From NCBI GenBank assembly GCA_050309445.1, contig JBNRMI010000005.1, forward strand, positions 40,857 to 104,856: a stretch of 64,000 nucleotides of DNA, given 5' to 3'. Source of the stretch: Methanogranum sp050309445. Its GTDB lineage: Archaea; Thermoplasmatota; Thermoplasmata; Methanomassiliicoccales; Methanomethylophilaceae. The first letter of the stretch is position 1, and every line of letters starts with the position of its first letter. Below are positions 1 to 8,362 of the stretch, one piece after another. The notes below the pieces were generated by a model. That model saw nothing but the letters and a program-made list of their open reading frames with translations, had not been told where the DNA came from and ran no database searches. The position numbers were made by a program, and so were the translations under genes.

Positions 1-576
1 CTGCTGTCCTGCATGGCCATCCTGACGATGATCATGGGCCTCTACTACCTGCTGGTGACGGCCATGCTGCTGATCTTCCCGGGCACGGTGCCCGGGGAGT
101 TCCTGATATCCTTCGGATTCTGCGTGCTGTACATCTTCGCGACGACCGGCATCGCCTTCCTGATCAGCACGATGTTCAAGCGCGGCAGCATCTGCACGAT
201 CATGTCCATCCTGCTGATGGCCATCGTCATCCCCATCATCACGATGATGATCGGAGGGGACACCTGGTACATGCTCGACACCGCCGGCAACTCCATGCTC
301 AACAGCATCCCCGAGTATGTCGACGGCTACAATGAGACCATCATCGGCCTGACGTACCAGCTCGAGGCCATCATCGAACTGCTCAAGGCCTCCGGCTCCG
401 ATAGCGTGACGGCGGAATCGATCAGATTCCTCGAGATGCTCCTCAGCACCGAGATGATGGGCTTCATGTCCATGAAGCACCACCCCCAGGTCCTGCGCGA
501 GGCGCTGGTCCTGCTCGGCTGGGGCGGCGTGGCGCTGTCCGCCGCCTGGATGAGGTTCACCAGGAAGGAGTTCTGA
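1..576 (+). CDS. ABC-2 type transporter permease, C-terminal part (5' end outside window)
   Basis: The reading frame is open from the first base, so the gene is cut by the window edge; about 191 residues remain. The visible part has hydrophobic helices at its start (around LLVTAMLLIF and FGFCVLYIFATTGIAFLIS), a TM segment rich in Met/Ile (SILLMAIVIPIITMMIGG), an extracytoplasmic loop of about 85 residues, and a last helix followed by the basic tail RFTRKEF. This is the end topology of ABC-2 permeases. The partner ATPase would be expected upstream, outside the window. It ends before a strong hairpin at 604-625. Substrate unknown. It resembles in architecture, but not closely in sequence, the permease at 5794-6735. 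Confidence 0.75.
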   Translation: MLSCMAILTMIMGLYYLLVTAMLLIFPGTVPGEFLISFGFCVLYIFATTGIAFLISTMFKRGSICTIMSILLMAIVIPIITMMIGGDTWYMLDTAGNSMLNSIPEYVDGYNETIIGLTYQLEAIIELLKASGSDSVTAESIRFLEMLLSTEMMGFMSMKHHPQVLREALVLLGWGGVALSAAWMRFTRKEF

Positions 577-603
577 ACATCGCCCGCCGGGAGCGCATCC
601 CGG

Positions 604-625
604 CCCCTCCCGTCCGCGGGAGGGG
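604..625 (+). terminator. Terminator-like hairpin after the ABC-2 permease
   Basis: A perfect 9-bp inverted repeat (CCCCTCCCG, 4-base loop TCCG, CGGGAGGGG) starts 28 bases after the permease stop and is followed by the pyrimidine-rich TCCTTCTC. It separates the plus-strand permease from the minus-strand gene at 755-1006. Confidence 0.55.
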
Positions 626-754
626 TCCTTCTCGCACGATCCCGTCACGGGACGCGGATGTCCGCCGCCTCTGCGCACAGGAGGCCCCCGTATCGGGTCG
701 CCGATAGGATGGATGAAAAGGGAAACGGTTTGAGGATCCGGGATCCGGACCGGT

Positions 755-1006
755 TCACTCCTCTTCGGCCGCCGCTTTGGCCTTCTTGACCGCACGGGTG
801 ATCAGCAGGGTCATGGCGACGGCGAGGACGGTGACGATCACAGCGTGCACGATCATGCCGATCACCCCGTCATCCGACTTGAAGAACAGCGCGATCGTGT
901 TCTTGATCGCCTCATTCCACGCAAGTGCGGCAACCAGGCCGAAAGCGGCGATGATCAACGACGACATGGCCTCCAGGAGCTGGACTTTGAATTTCGCGTC
1001 AGACAT
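755..1006 (-). CDS. DUF5654-family small membrane protein
   Basis: 83 residues with two predicted membrane helices (about residues 14-32 and 47-68), a short soluble N-terminus and a Lys/Ala/Glu-rich C-terminal tail. The pattern AALAWNEAIK between the helices is typical of the small DUF5654 proteins of archaea, whose function is unknown. The ATG at 1006 is preceded by a TTAATACA element near 1038-1045 that could serve as TATA box. It stands alone, on the opposite strand to both neighbours. Family assignment is from memory of the sequence pattern. Confidence 0.7.
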   Translation of the reverse strand: MSDAKFKVQLLEAMSSLIIAAFGLVAALAWNEAIKNTIALFFKSDDGVIGMIVHAVIVTVLAVAMTLLITRAVKKAKAAAEEE

Positions 1007-1147
1007 AATATCCTGTCATGAACCGATACCCGGATGTATTAAGTTTTGCAGAAATGTCACGGCGGTCTCCTGCGAGCCCGGGTATTGAAACGACTTTATC
1101 CGAGTAGGCCCATCAGCACCAGGGACCTCGTACCGGGACGGAGTGAA

Positions 1148-1897
1148 ATGGATCTCATCAGACTAATGAACGAAGTGCGTGACGGCTCGGTCTCCCCCGA
1201 GGAGGCGGCCGTCATGATCCGCAGGGAGCCTTTCGAGGACCTCGGCTACGCCAAGGTGGACCATCACCGCATCCTCCGGCAGGGGGTCGCCGAGGTCATC
1301 TACGGTGAGGGCAAGACCGCTGAGCAGGTGCTCGGCATCATCGCCTCGTTGCGCAAGGACACCGGATGCATCCTGATCACGCGGCTGTCCCGGGAACATG
1401 CCGCCGAGATCCTGGCGGCGACGGATGATGCCGTGTACCACGAGACTGCGCGCGTATGCATCGTCGGTGAACCGCCGGAACCTGCGGGTGACGGCTACAT
1501 CGCCGTGGTCTCGGCCGGCACCTCGGATGCGGGCGTCGCCGAGGAGGCGGCGCTGTCGGCGGAGGCGCTCGGCAACCGGGTCGAGCGCATCTACGACGCC
1601 GGTATCGCCGGGCTGCACCGCCTGCTGGCGCATCTGGACATCATCATGGGAGCCGATGCGGTCATCGCGGTCGCCGGGATGGAGGGGGCGCTGGCGAGCG
1701 TGGTCGGCGGATTGGTGGATGTGCCCGTGATCGCCGTGCCGACCTCTGTCGGCTACGGCGCCTCGTTCGAGGGCCTGTCGGCGCTGCTGACGATGATGAA
1801 CTCCTGTGCCAACGGCATCAGCGTGGTCAATATCGACAACGGCTTCGGGGCAGGGTACATCGCGAGCATGATCAACCGCGGAGGCGGATGCCGATGA
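1148..1897 (+). CDS. larB: LarB, pyridinium-3,5-biscarboxylate synthase (nickel-pincer cofactor)
   Basis: LarB carboxylates and hydrolyses nicotinic acid adenine dinucleotide to pyridinium-3,5-biscarboxylate mononucleotide, the first step of nickel-pincer nucleotide synthesis. The protein (249 residues) has the family's two parts: an N-terminal region and an AIR-carboxylase (PurE-like) domain containing SAGTSDAGVAEEAA, VAGMEGALASVVGG and VPTSVGYGASFEGL, with the C-terminal N-I-D-N-G-F-G-A-G stretch. I chose ATG 1148, which has GGAG eight bases upstream and begins with the usual MDLIRLMNEV; the frame extends further up without conserved sequence. It overlaps larC by 10 bases, so the two are translationally coupled. 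No larE (sulfur transferase) is in the window. Confidence 0.9.
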   Translation: MDLIRLMNEVRDGSVSPEEAAVMIRREPFEDLGYAKVDHHRILRQGVAEVIYGEGKTAEQVLGIIASLRKDTGCILITRLSREHAAEILAATDDAVYHETARVCIVGEPPEPAGDGYIAVVSAGTSDAGVAEEAALSAEALGNRVERIYDAGIAGLHRLLAHLDIIMGADAVIAVAGMEGALASVVGGLVDVPVIAVPTSVGYGASFEGLSALLTMMNSCANGISVVNIDNGFGAGYIASMINRGGGCR

Positions 1898-3066
1898 GGA
1901 CGCTCCACCTGGAATGCTCGGCCGGAGCCTCCGGCGACATGCTGGCCGGTGCGCTGGCCGATCTGCTGCCCGATCCGGAGGGGTTCATCGCCGAGATGAA
2001 CGGCATCGGCCTGGAAGGAGTCTCCTTCTCACTCGGGACCGCGGAGCGCGGGGGAATCGCCGGCCGGCGCTTCATCGCCGAGGTGGACGGCCGGGAGGAA
2101 TCCGCCCACGGCCCGGACCGTGCCGCAGGGCACGGCCGGACCCTGTCCGATGTTGAGCGGTTGATCGATTCCCTGCGCATCCCGGACAGGGTCGGAGAGG
2201 ATGCGAAGGCCGTCTACCGCATCATCGCCGCAGCGGAATCACGGGTGCACAACCGTGACATCGGGGAGGTCCACGTGCATGAGGTGGGGATGCTCGACGC
2301 CGTCGCCGACATCGTCGCCGTCTGCCGGCTGATGGAGATCCTCGGCCCTGAGACCGTCACCGCTTCGCCGGTGAGGCTCGGGAGAGGCCGGGTGGAATGC
2401 GCCCACGGCGTGCTGCCGGTGCCGGCCCCCGCCACCGCCGAGATCCTCAAAGGGGTCCCGGTCTACGCCGGGGATGCCGACGGCGAGTTCTGCACCCCTA
2501 CCGGGGCGGCGCTGCTGAAGCATCTCGCCGACCGTTTCGAGCCGATGCCGCTGATGTCCTTCGACCGCATCGGGTACGGGGCCGGCAGCCGCGATCCGCC
2601 GGTCGCCAACATCCTGCGGGCCTACACGGGGGAGTCGCCGCGACCGCTGCAGGACATCTGCGAGGTCGCGTGCAACCTCGACGACATGTGCCCCGAGGAC
2701 ATCGCGGCGGCGGCCGCATCGCTGCTGGACGCCGGTGCGCTGGATGCGTACACCGCACCCATCGTGATGAAGAAAGGGCGTCTCGGATCCCTGCTCGCCT
2801 GCATCTGCAGACCGGAGGACGCCGACAGGTTCTCGAGGATGATGCTCGAGGGCACATCGACCACGGGGGTGCGGATATCCGCGGGCCGGAGGCACGAGAT
2901 GACCCCGACCGTGGAGACGATCGGCACCCAGTACGGCGAGGTGCGCATCAAACGGTCGGAGGGCTTCGGCATCGTCAAGGAGAAGCCCGAATTCGACGAT
3001 CTGATGCGGATCGCCGACGAGCAGGGGCTGCCGGTCAAGGTCGTCAGGGATATGCTCAACCGGTGA
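1888..3066 (+). CDS. larC: LarC, nickel insertase for the pincer nucleotide
   Basis: LarC inserts nickel into pyridinium-3,5-bisthiocarboxylate mononucleotide in a CTP-dependent reaction. The 392-residue frame begins with the family motif CSAGASGDMLAGAL, continues with the VHVHEVGMLDAVADIV segment, FCTPTGAALLK and a C-terminal half with CNLDDMCPEDI and KKGRLGSLL. In several bacteria larC is made from two frames by programmed frameshifting; here one continuous frame spans both halves, so no shift is needed. Start is ATG 1888 (or the ATG two codons later), inside the end of larB. It ends 7 bases before the stop of the convergent marker 8 gene. Confidence 0.9.
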   Translation: MPMRTLHLECSAGASGDMLAGALADLLPDPEGFIAEMNGIGLEGVSFSLGTAERGGIAGRRFIAEVDGREESAHGPDRAAGHGRTLSDVERLIDSLRIPDRVGEDAKAVYRIIAAAESRVHNRDIGEVHVHEVGMLDAVADIVAVCRLMEILGPETVTASPVRLGRGRVECAHGVLPVPAPATAEILKGVPVYAGDADGEFCTPTGAALLKHLADRFEPMPLMSFDRIGYGAGSRDPPVANILRAYTGESPRPLQDICEVACNLDDMCPEDIAAAAASLLDAGALDAYTAPIVMKKGRLGSLLACICRPEDADRFSRMMLEGTSTTGVRISAGRRHEMTPTVETIGTQYGEVRIKRSEGFGIVKEKPEFDDLMRIADEQGLPVKVVRDMLNR

Positions 3067-3072
3067 ACCGGT

Positions 3073-3891
3073 TCAGAGCAGCGGCCTGGGACTGTCGGTC
3101 AGGACGGTGTCGGGCTCCCGTCCGAGCTCGGCCAGCCGCAGCCGCAGCAGCTCCGCACCGGCCTCGCTGGATGCGTACACCGGGATCTTGGTGCCGGCCT
3201 GCAGCAGCGCCCGTGACGGCGCCAGCTCGCGCAGCCAGTAGGAGGCGCAGGATGTGATCACATCGGCGTTGTCGAAGAACATCGCCGCCTGCTCCTCGGT
3301 GACGCCGGTGGTGTGGACGGCGAAGATCATGACCTTGTCCCCGAACCTCCCGCGCAGGAGCCGCGCATCCTCGGCGGAGGTCACCGTCACTCCGAAGCGG
3401 GCGTAGCCCATGGACTCCGCCTTCCCGGCACCCGCTAACTGATCGATCACCGCCGTGCGGGGGTCGAGGACCCGTTCCCTGCCGAGGGCGTCGATGACCT
3501 CGGGAATCGGCGAGGTCTCGATGATCGCCGACACCCTCCCGCCCATGCCCTGGATCGCCTCGGGGTCCTCGAGCACGACGGTCCCGCACCCGTCCGAGGC
3601 GATGACCGCCGCCCCCAGCAGGCCTTCGCGGCAGGCCGTGCTCAGCAGCTCGGACACCCCGTAGCTCAGGAACAGCCGCATCCGCGTCTCCCTCCGGGCG
3701 GTGCACATGCCGAAATCGCGGATGCGGAACTCGATGTTCCTCCTGACCGCTTCGGCATCAATGGCCCCCATGTCCCGGTGTTTGTCGAACAGCGGGCAGT
3801 AATGCACCCGCGGCTCGGTGACCCCGGTCACCCTGCCGTCCTCGATCGTCACCCGCGACATGCCCAGGGCCTCGGTCACATGCCTGCTCAT
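3073..3891 (-). CDS. Methanogenesis marker protein 8 (DUF2099)
   Basis: The 272-residue product carries the conserved run of the methanogenesis marker 8 family: YCPLFDKHRD, FGMCTARRE, IASDGCGTVV, QGMGGRVSAIIETSPIPEVI, IDQLAGAGKA and IFAVHTTG. Family members occur almost only in methanogens and their relatives; biochemical function is not established to my knowledge. Conserved Cys residues in the CPLF, GMC, DGCGT and SCAS positions could bind metal or a cluster, which is inference. Start ATG 3891 gives the usual N-terminus (SRHVTEALG) and lies 32 bases downstream of a TATATATG element. It converges on larC and is divergent from a ferredoxin-domain gene. Confidence 0.88.
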   Translation of the reverse strand: MSRHVTEALGMSRVTIEDGRVTGVTEPRVHYCPLFDKHRDMGAIDAEAVRRNIEFRIRDFGMCTARRETRMRLFLSYGVSELLSTACREGLLGAAVIASDGCGTVVLEDPEAIQGMGGRVSAIIETSPIPEVIDALGRERVLDPRTAVIDQLAGAGKAESMGYARFGVTVTSAEDARLLRGRFGDKVMIFAVHTTGVTEEQAAMFFDNADVITSCASYWLRELAPSRALLQAGTKIPVYASSEAGAELLRLRLAELGREPDTVLTDSPRPLL

Positions 3892-3918
3892 GGTATCGCC
3901 CGGGCATGGGTATGCGGG

Positions 3919-3926
3919 CATATATA
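3919..3926 (-). promoter_or_regulatory. TATA box for marker 8 gene
   Basis: TATATATG on the minus strand, centred 32 bases upstream of ATG 3891, which predicts a leader of only a few bases. Confidence 0.55.
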
Positions 3927-3957
3927 GGACTCCCGCCCGGATGCGTGCGGCATCTTG

Positions 3958-3963
3958 TTTATA
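3958..3963 (+). promoter_or_regulatory. TATA box for the ferredoxin-domain gene
   Basis: TTTATA centred about 26 bases upstream of ATG 3987. With an archaeal TATA-to-start distance near 25, the transcript would begin at or next to the ATG (leaderless). It is divergent from the marker 8 promoter 35 bases away, so a shared regulator could act on both. Confidence 0.6.
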
Positions 3964-3986
3964 GCGATGACGCCGTTGCGGCATCC

Positions 3987-4661
3987 ATGGGTCGGCTCGT
4001 CATCGATGAGGAGGTCTGCACCGGCTGCGGCAGATGCGTCAGGGTCTGCCCGACCGGGAACCTGGATATCGTCGGACGTAAGGCTGTGGAACGCGGCGCG
4101 GGCTGCATGAGCTGCTCACACTGCATCTCCGTCTGCCCCAGAGGCGCGATCCGCTACCCCGACGGACAGGAGCGGGGATGGCTGGACGGCGGCATGATCA
4201 CCGCCGGGGAGTTCGACGCGCTGACCGAGGGCCTCGCCGGCGATCACGGCCGGAGACGGGGCGGGGGCGTCGATGTCATCCTGATCGGCGGCGGACGGCT
4301 GGGATCGTTCATGGAGCTGCTGCGGGATGCCGCCGGCAGCCGGCTGCCCGCCGGCCCGTTGCATCCGGCGACGGGGCTGTGGGAGAGCCAGCAGCTGCTG
4401 CTGGTCTTCGCCGACCGGTACGCGGATGCGCTGAGGACCGCCGCCGGCCTCCGCCGACGCGGTGCCGGCCTGGGCATAGCCGTCATCCCCTCGGCCTATG
4501 TCACCGGGACGTCCCGGCTGGCATCCGGCGGGGTCGCGGGGTTCTTCCCGGAGGTGCCGGCCTCGCGACCGCTGCGCCTGGCCTTCATCGCCGGTCACGG
4601 CCGCCGGCTGGTCGAGCCGCTGATTGCGCCTCCGTTCGCTCTGATCAAACGGTTCCTCTGA
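3987..4661 (+). CDS. 2[4Fe-4S] ferredoxin-domain protein with uncharacterised C-terminal domain
   Basis: Residues 1-60 form a bacterial-type ferredoxin domain with two CX2CX2CX3C motifs (Cys 11, 14, 17, 21 and 40, 43, 46, 50). The remaining 160 residues begin with a glycine-rich VDVILIGGGRLG stretch and include LWESQQLLLVFADRYADAL; I do not recognise this domain. Some methanogen proteins fuse ferredoxin to a nitroreductase, but the nitroreductase motifs are not visible here. ATG 3987 was chosen because it sits just downstream of a well-placed TATA box and starts right before the ferredoxin domain. Divergent from marker 8, it may supply electrons to that protein, which is inference from position only. 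Confidence 0.75.
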   Translation: MGRLVIDEEVCTGCGRCVRVCPTGNLDIVGRKAVERGAGCMSCSHCISVCPRGAIRYPDGQERGWLDGGMITAGEFDALTEGLAGDHGRRRGGGVDVILIGGGRLGSFMELLRDAAGSRLPAGPLHPATGLWESQQLLLVFADRYADALRTAAGLRRRGAGLGIAVIPSAYVTGTSRLASGGVAGFFPEVPASRPLRLAFIAGHGRRLVEPLIAPPFALIKRFL

Positions 4662-4664
4662 ACC

Positions 4665-5792
4665 TCACCCCCGCCTCACCGCCACGTAGATCAATCCTGC
4701 GACACCGGCGATGAGCATGGCCGCGGCGTAGGCGTAGAAGGCCGCCGGTGCGCGCGGAACCAGCTGTCCGGCGATCTCCTCCATCATGCCGTCGACCACT
4801 CCTGTGTCGTTGGATACGACGGCACCGGGGATGTCCAGTTCCCCGATGAGCTCGCCGAGGTCGGGCAGCTCCATATCGCCCAGGATGCCTGACGCGGTGT
4901 CCCGGTATTCGCCATGCTCGTTCGGGATCCGTATCCCGGGCGCCAGCCCGATCGCCCCGGTGGGTTCCAGCGTGGTGCTGCGGCCGTTGAACGAGTAGGT
5001 CGCCGAAGCGCGGATGCGCTTCAGCTCGACGTACGAATCGCCGTATGCCGTGTCCACCTCATGCATGTCGACGTACTCACCGTTGAATCCGAGCACCGCC
5101 GCCAGGTCGAGGTCGAAGCCGATCCCGAGGGATATCGGGGTGCCGGACGCCACCGGATCCATGCGGACCGAGAACGACCCTGCGGCGCGGATCGAGATCG
5201 TATCGAGCATCTCCACCGCGTCCCCCGGAGCGGTGCCATCGCTGATGACGGAGCTGCTGATGTCGGCCGTTGCACGCACCTCGGCCCTCACGGTCACGTC
5301 GTACTCGGTGCCGGCGGCGATGCTGACCGACCTCGGCTTCAGCGCATCGGGGTTGCTGATAGCCAGGAACGATGAGATCGTATCGAGCATCTCCTCATCT
5401 GTTTCGATGCCGATGACGCTGATATCCGATGCGGCCCTCGCCCTGAAGCTCAGGGCGATGTCGGCGGCCAGCGCCGCCTCGAGACGGGACCCGTCATCGG
5501 CCTGCCTGTATGCCAGATCCAGGGATCCGTCGCCGAGGGCCAGCGTCCCGTCCACGTACGCGAAACGATCGCTGATGAGCGCTTCCAGCAGCGCTTCGGC
5601 CATCCCCCTGTCGAAATCCGCATCGGAATCACGCAGGATGTCCATGAACTCCTCGTTGAGTTCGGAACCCTCCTCTAACCCGATACGGAGCGAGGATGCG
5701 GAATCCGCATCCGCCTGGCCGGGCACCAGAACCGCCAGGGACAACGTCAGCACGGTCAGCAACACGACCGCTGTGATCTTGATCGACTTCAT
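4665..5792 (-). CDS. Secreted, C-terminally membrane-anchored protein of unknown function
   Basis: 375 residues: a signal peptide at residues 1-29 (two Lys, a Val/Leu core, then GQADADS), a long exported region rich in Asp, Ser, Ala and Gly, and a C-terminal membrane helix (about residues 349-370) ending in VAVRRG. The exported part alternates short beta-type stretches (SLDLAYRQADD, YDVTVRAEVRATAD, GSFSVRMDPV, SLGIGFDLDLAAV) and looks beta-rich. No known domain recognised. It is the last gene of a three-gene unit with an ABC-2 permease and its ATPase (2-base gap), so it may be the extracytoplasmic component of that exporter or a surface protein whose release it controls. Confidence 0.7.
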   Translation of the reverse strand: MKSIKITAVVLLTVLTLSLAVLVPGQADADSASSLRIGLEEGSELNEEFMDILRDSDADFDRGMAEALLEALISDRFAYVDGTLALGDGSLDLAYRQADDGSRLEAALAADIALSFRARAASDISVIGIETDEEMLDTISSFLAISNPDALKPRSVSIAAGTEYDVTVRAEVRATADISSSVISDGTAPGDAVEMLDTISIRAAGSFSVRMDPVASGTPISLGIGFDLDLAAVLGFNGEYVDMHEVDTAYGDSYVELKRIRASATYSFNGRSTTLEPTGAIGLAPGIRIPNEHGEYRDTASGILGDMELPDLGELIGELDIPGAVVSNDTGVVDGMMEEIAGQLVPRAPAAFYAYAAAMLIAGVAGLIYVAVRRG

Positions 5793-5793
5793 C

Positions 5794-6731
5794 TCACATC
5801 TCCCTCCTTCCGTAGAGGATCATCGCCAGAGCCAGCATCGCCAGTCCCCAGGCGAGTCCCAGCAGCACGGCGTCGCCGACGGCCAACGACACCGCCGGGA
5901 CGGTCATCGAGAACGGCATCTCCATGAACATCGATGCGATGTCCATCATCGACACGGCCGTGAACAGCGACATGCCGCCGAAGCCGGAACCGACGGCGGT
6001 GACGGTGTCGGACAGCGGGAAGATGTACTGCAGGACCGAGAACCGCACCGAGCCGAGGTGCATCAGCAGCATGAACAGGGCGGGGACGCCGAGGAACAGC
6101 AGAGCGTACATCTTCGCGGTCTGGTTCCGGGAGACGGCGTTGAAGACCATGCCGAACGACAGGTAGGCGCAGGAGAACGCCAGCGCGACGATGAAGGAGT
6201 CCGTCAGACCGGCGGCCGCCTCCCCGTAGCTGCCGTAGGTGACCGCCGCCACCGAGCCGTAGAGCACCGCCAGCATCAGGGCGCACATGGTGAATGCCGC
6301 CAGGTACCTCCCGGCCAGGTTGACCGACCTGCGCATCGGGAGCGTCAGGTTGATGTATCCCGTCCCCTCGGAGAAATCCGAGGAGAGCACCTTGTTGGTG
6401 AACTTGGCGGCCAGGAAGATGATGCCGAACGGCATCATCACCAGCATCAGCGTCGTCAGCGTCTCGGCGCCGAACCCGATGCCGGGATCCACCCTGTTCA
6501 GCAACTCCGTCACGACCAGTCCGATGACCGGGGCGATGAGGACCGCGATCAGAGGTGCGATCCACTTCCGCTCGGCATGATAGCGCCGCATCTGGTGACG
6601 GTACACCGTCAGCAGCTGCGAGGGGGATCCGGCGGTGGCGTAGACGACGCCGCGGTGCGCCTCCGCATCCGACATGCGCACCCGCTCCGCATCGTAGCGG
6701 ACCTCGGTCTCCTTCGCCTTGCGCCGGCGGC

Positions 6732-6735
<4 letters not shown>
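5794..6735 (-). CDS. ABC-2 type transporter permease
   Basis: 313 residues with a basic cytoplasmic N-terminus of about 60 residues followed by six predicted membrane helices (first around APLIAVLIAPVIGLVV, last around LGLAWGLAMLALAMIL), ending in GRREM. This is the ABC-2 permease topology. The start ATG 6735 overlaps the stop of the upstream ATPase (ATGA), so the two are translationally coupled and form one exporter. It precedes the anchored secreted protein by one base. Substrate not predictable from sequence; candidates are a drug, lipid or surface polymer. Confidence 0.85.
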
Positions 6736-7694
<959 letters not shown>

Positions 7695-7720
7695 GCCCGT
7701 ACGTACGTCCTGCTGAACAT

Positions 7721-7730
7721 ATTTAATAAA
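7721..7730 (-). promoter_or_regulatory. TATA box for the ABC exporter unit
   Basis: TTTATTAAAT on the minus strand, centred 31 bases upstream of ATG 7694. Confidence 0.55.
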
Positions 7731-7742
7731 TCATCATATCGA

Positions 7743-7835
7743 CCGCGGCCGACCGGCCGCGGAATCGGATATCACGGTTTCATCCTGCGACGGGGGCATC
7801 TCGCTGCGTCACCTGCCCGGCCGACGGCCGGTGAC
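7743..7835 (-). other. Intergenic region with two strong hairpins
   Basis: Between the end of crcB and the exporter promoter lie a perfect 8-bp stem (7743-7750 with 7755-7762, 4-base loop) and a second hairpin at 7808-7835 (GTCACC/GGTGAC plus an inner GGCC pair, with a 5-base bulge). The first could terminate crcB transcription. A palindromic TATATATA at 7842-7849 lies just beyond the second hairpin, so a short minus-strand RNA from about 7818 is also possible. Confidence 0.35.
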
Positions 7836-7883
7836 GGAGGTTATATATACTAGATTCCTGCCGCAGCGCAGGAGGCCGCCGAT

Positions 7884-8129
7884 TCAGATCAGCAGCGCCA
7901 GGAAACGCCCGGCGAAGGCGCCCGCCAGGCAGCCGCCGCCGTTGAGCACCGCGTTGCCGAACGCCCGCACCGTCCGGCCGTCTTCGAAGAGGGCGACCGT
8001 CTCGAGGGTGAAGGTCGACATCGTGGTGAAGGCCCCGAAGATCCCCACGAAGAGGAACACCGCGGCGGACCGCGTCATCGCGCCGCCGACGGCGACATAG
8101 GCCGCCAGCACCAGCAGGTCCCAGTCCAT
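7884..8129 (-). CDS. crcB: Shortened CrcB/Fluc-type fluoride channel homologue
   Basis: The product carries the family's hallmark GAFTTMSTFTLETVALF (usual FTTFSTFSLE) followed by a last helix rich in Gly/Ala (NAVLNGGGCLAGAFAGRF). CrcB/Fluc channels export fluoride as dual-topology dimers of about 110-130 residues with four helices. From ATG 8129 the product is only 81 residues, with roughly 40 residues including one helix of the N-terminal half missing. That start is favoured because TTATAT sits 26 bases upstream; the frame stays open further up but runs into the tRNA-Leu gene. Either a degenerate gene or a compact variant. A full-length partner, as in paired crcB genes, is not in the window. 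Confidence 0.6.
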   Translation of the reverse strand: MDWDLLVLAAYVAVGGAMTRSAAVFLFVGIFGAFTTMSTFTLETVALFEDGRTVRAFGNAVLNGGGCLAGAFAGRFLALLI

Positions 8130-8152
8130 GGCCCCCGAAGTCCGGTATGCGA

Positions 8153-8158
8153 TATAAT
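8153..8158 (-). promoter_or_regulatory. TATA box for the short crcB
   Basis: ATATAA on the minus strand (read as ATTATATC with flanking bases), centred 26 bases upstream of ATG 8129. It decides the start: a transcript from here cannot include the longer frame. Confidence 0.55.
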
Positions 8159-8194
8159 CCTTGGCCCGCGCGGAAACGGGCAGCAGGAGAGGCC

Positions 8195-8280
8195 TGGTGC
8201 GGAGGATGGGATTCGAACCCATGGAACACTGAGTACGGGATCTTAAGTCCCGCGCCTTTGGCCAGCTAGGCTACCTCCGC
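8195..8280 (-). tRNA. tRNA-Leu (UAA anticodon)
   Basis: Folds as a class II tRNA: acceptor GCGGAGG/CCTCCGC, anticodon stem CGGGA/TCCCG around the loop CTTAAGA (anticodon TAA), a long variable arm of about 13 bases and a T arm ATGGG-TTCGAAT-CCCAT. Discriminator A is followed by an encoded CCA. A TTTAAATAC box lies 25-33 bases upstream of the 5' end. Confidence 0.95.
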
Positions 8281-8304
8281 CCCCGTTTCCGATTGGCTCC
8301 GTGG

Positions 8305-8313
8305 TATTTAAAC
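8305..8313 (-). promoter_or_regulatory. TATA box for tRNA-Leu
   Basis: TTTAAATAC on the minus strand, centred about 29 bases upstream of the tRNA 5' end. Confidence 0.6.
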
Positions 8314-8332
8314 AGCCATGCGCGGGCGCATG

Positions 8333-8339
8333 ATTAATA
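8333..8339 (+). promoter_or_regulatory. TATA box for the zinc-ribbon gene at 8363
   Basis: ATTAATA centred 27 bases upstream of ATG 8363, consistent with a leaderless transcript and with the choice of that ATG over the one at 8318. Confidence 0.5.
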
Positions 8340-8362
8340 GGCTCGGCAGACCATCTGCAGCC

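Noticed and set aside
3987..4661. Ferredoxin-nitroreductase fusion
   Set aside because: The ferredoxin half is clear but no nitroreductase FMN-binding motifs are visible in the C-terminal half.
7842..7849. TATATATA as a plus-strand promoter for an antisense RNA to crcB
   Set aside because: The box is palindromic, so direction is ambiguous, and no plus-strand gene or leader follows; kept only as part of the minus-strand hairpin region.
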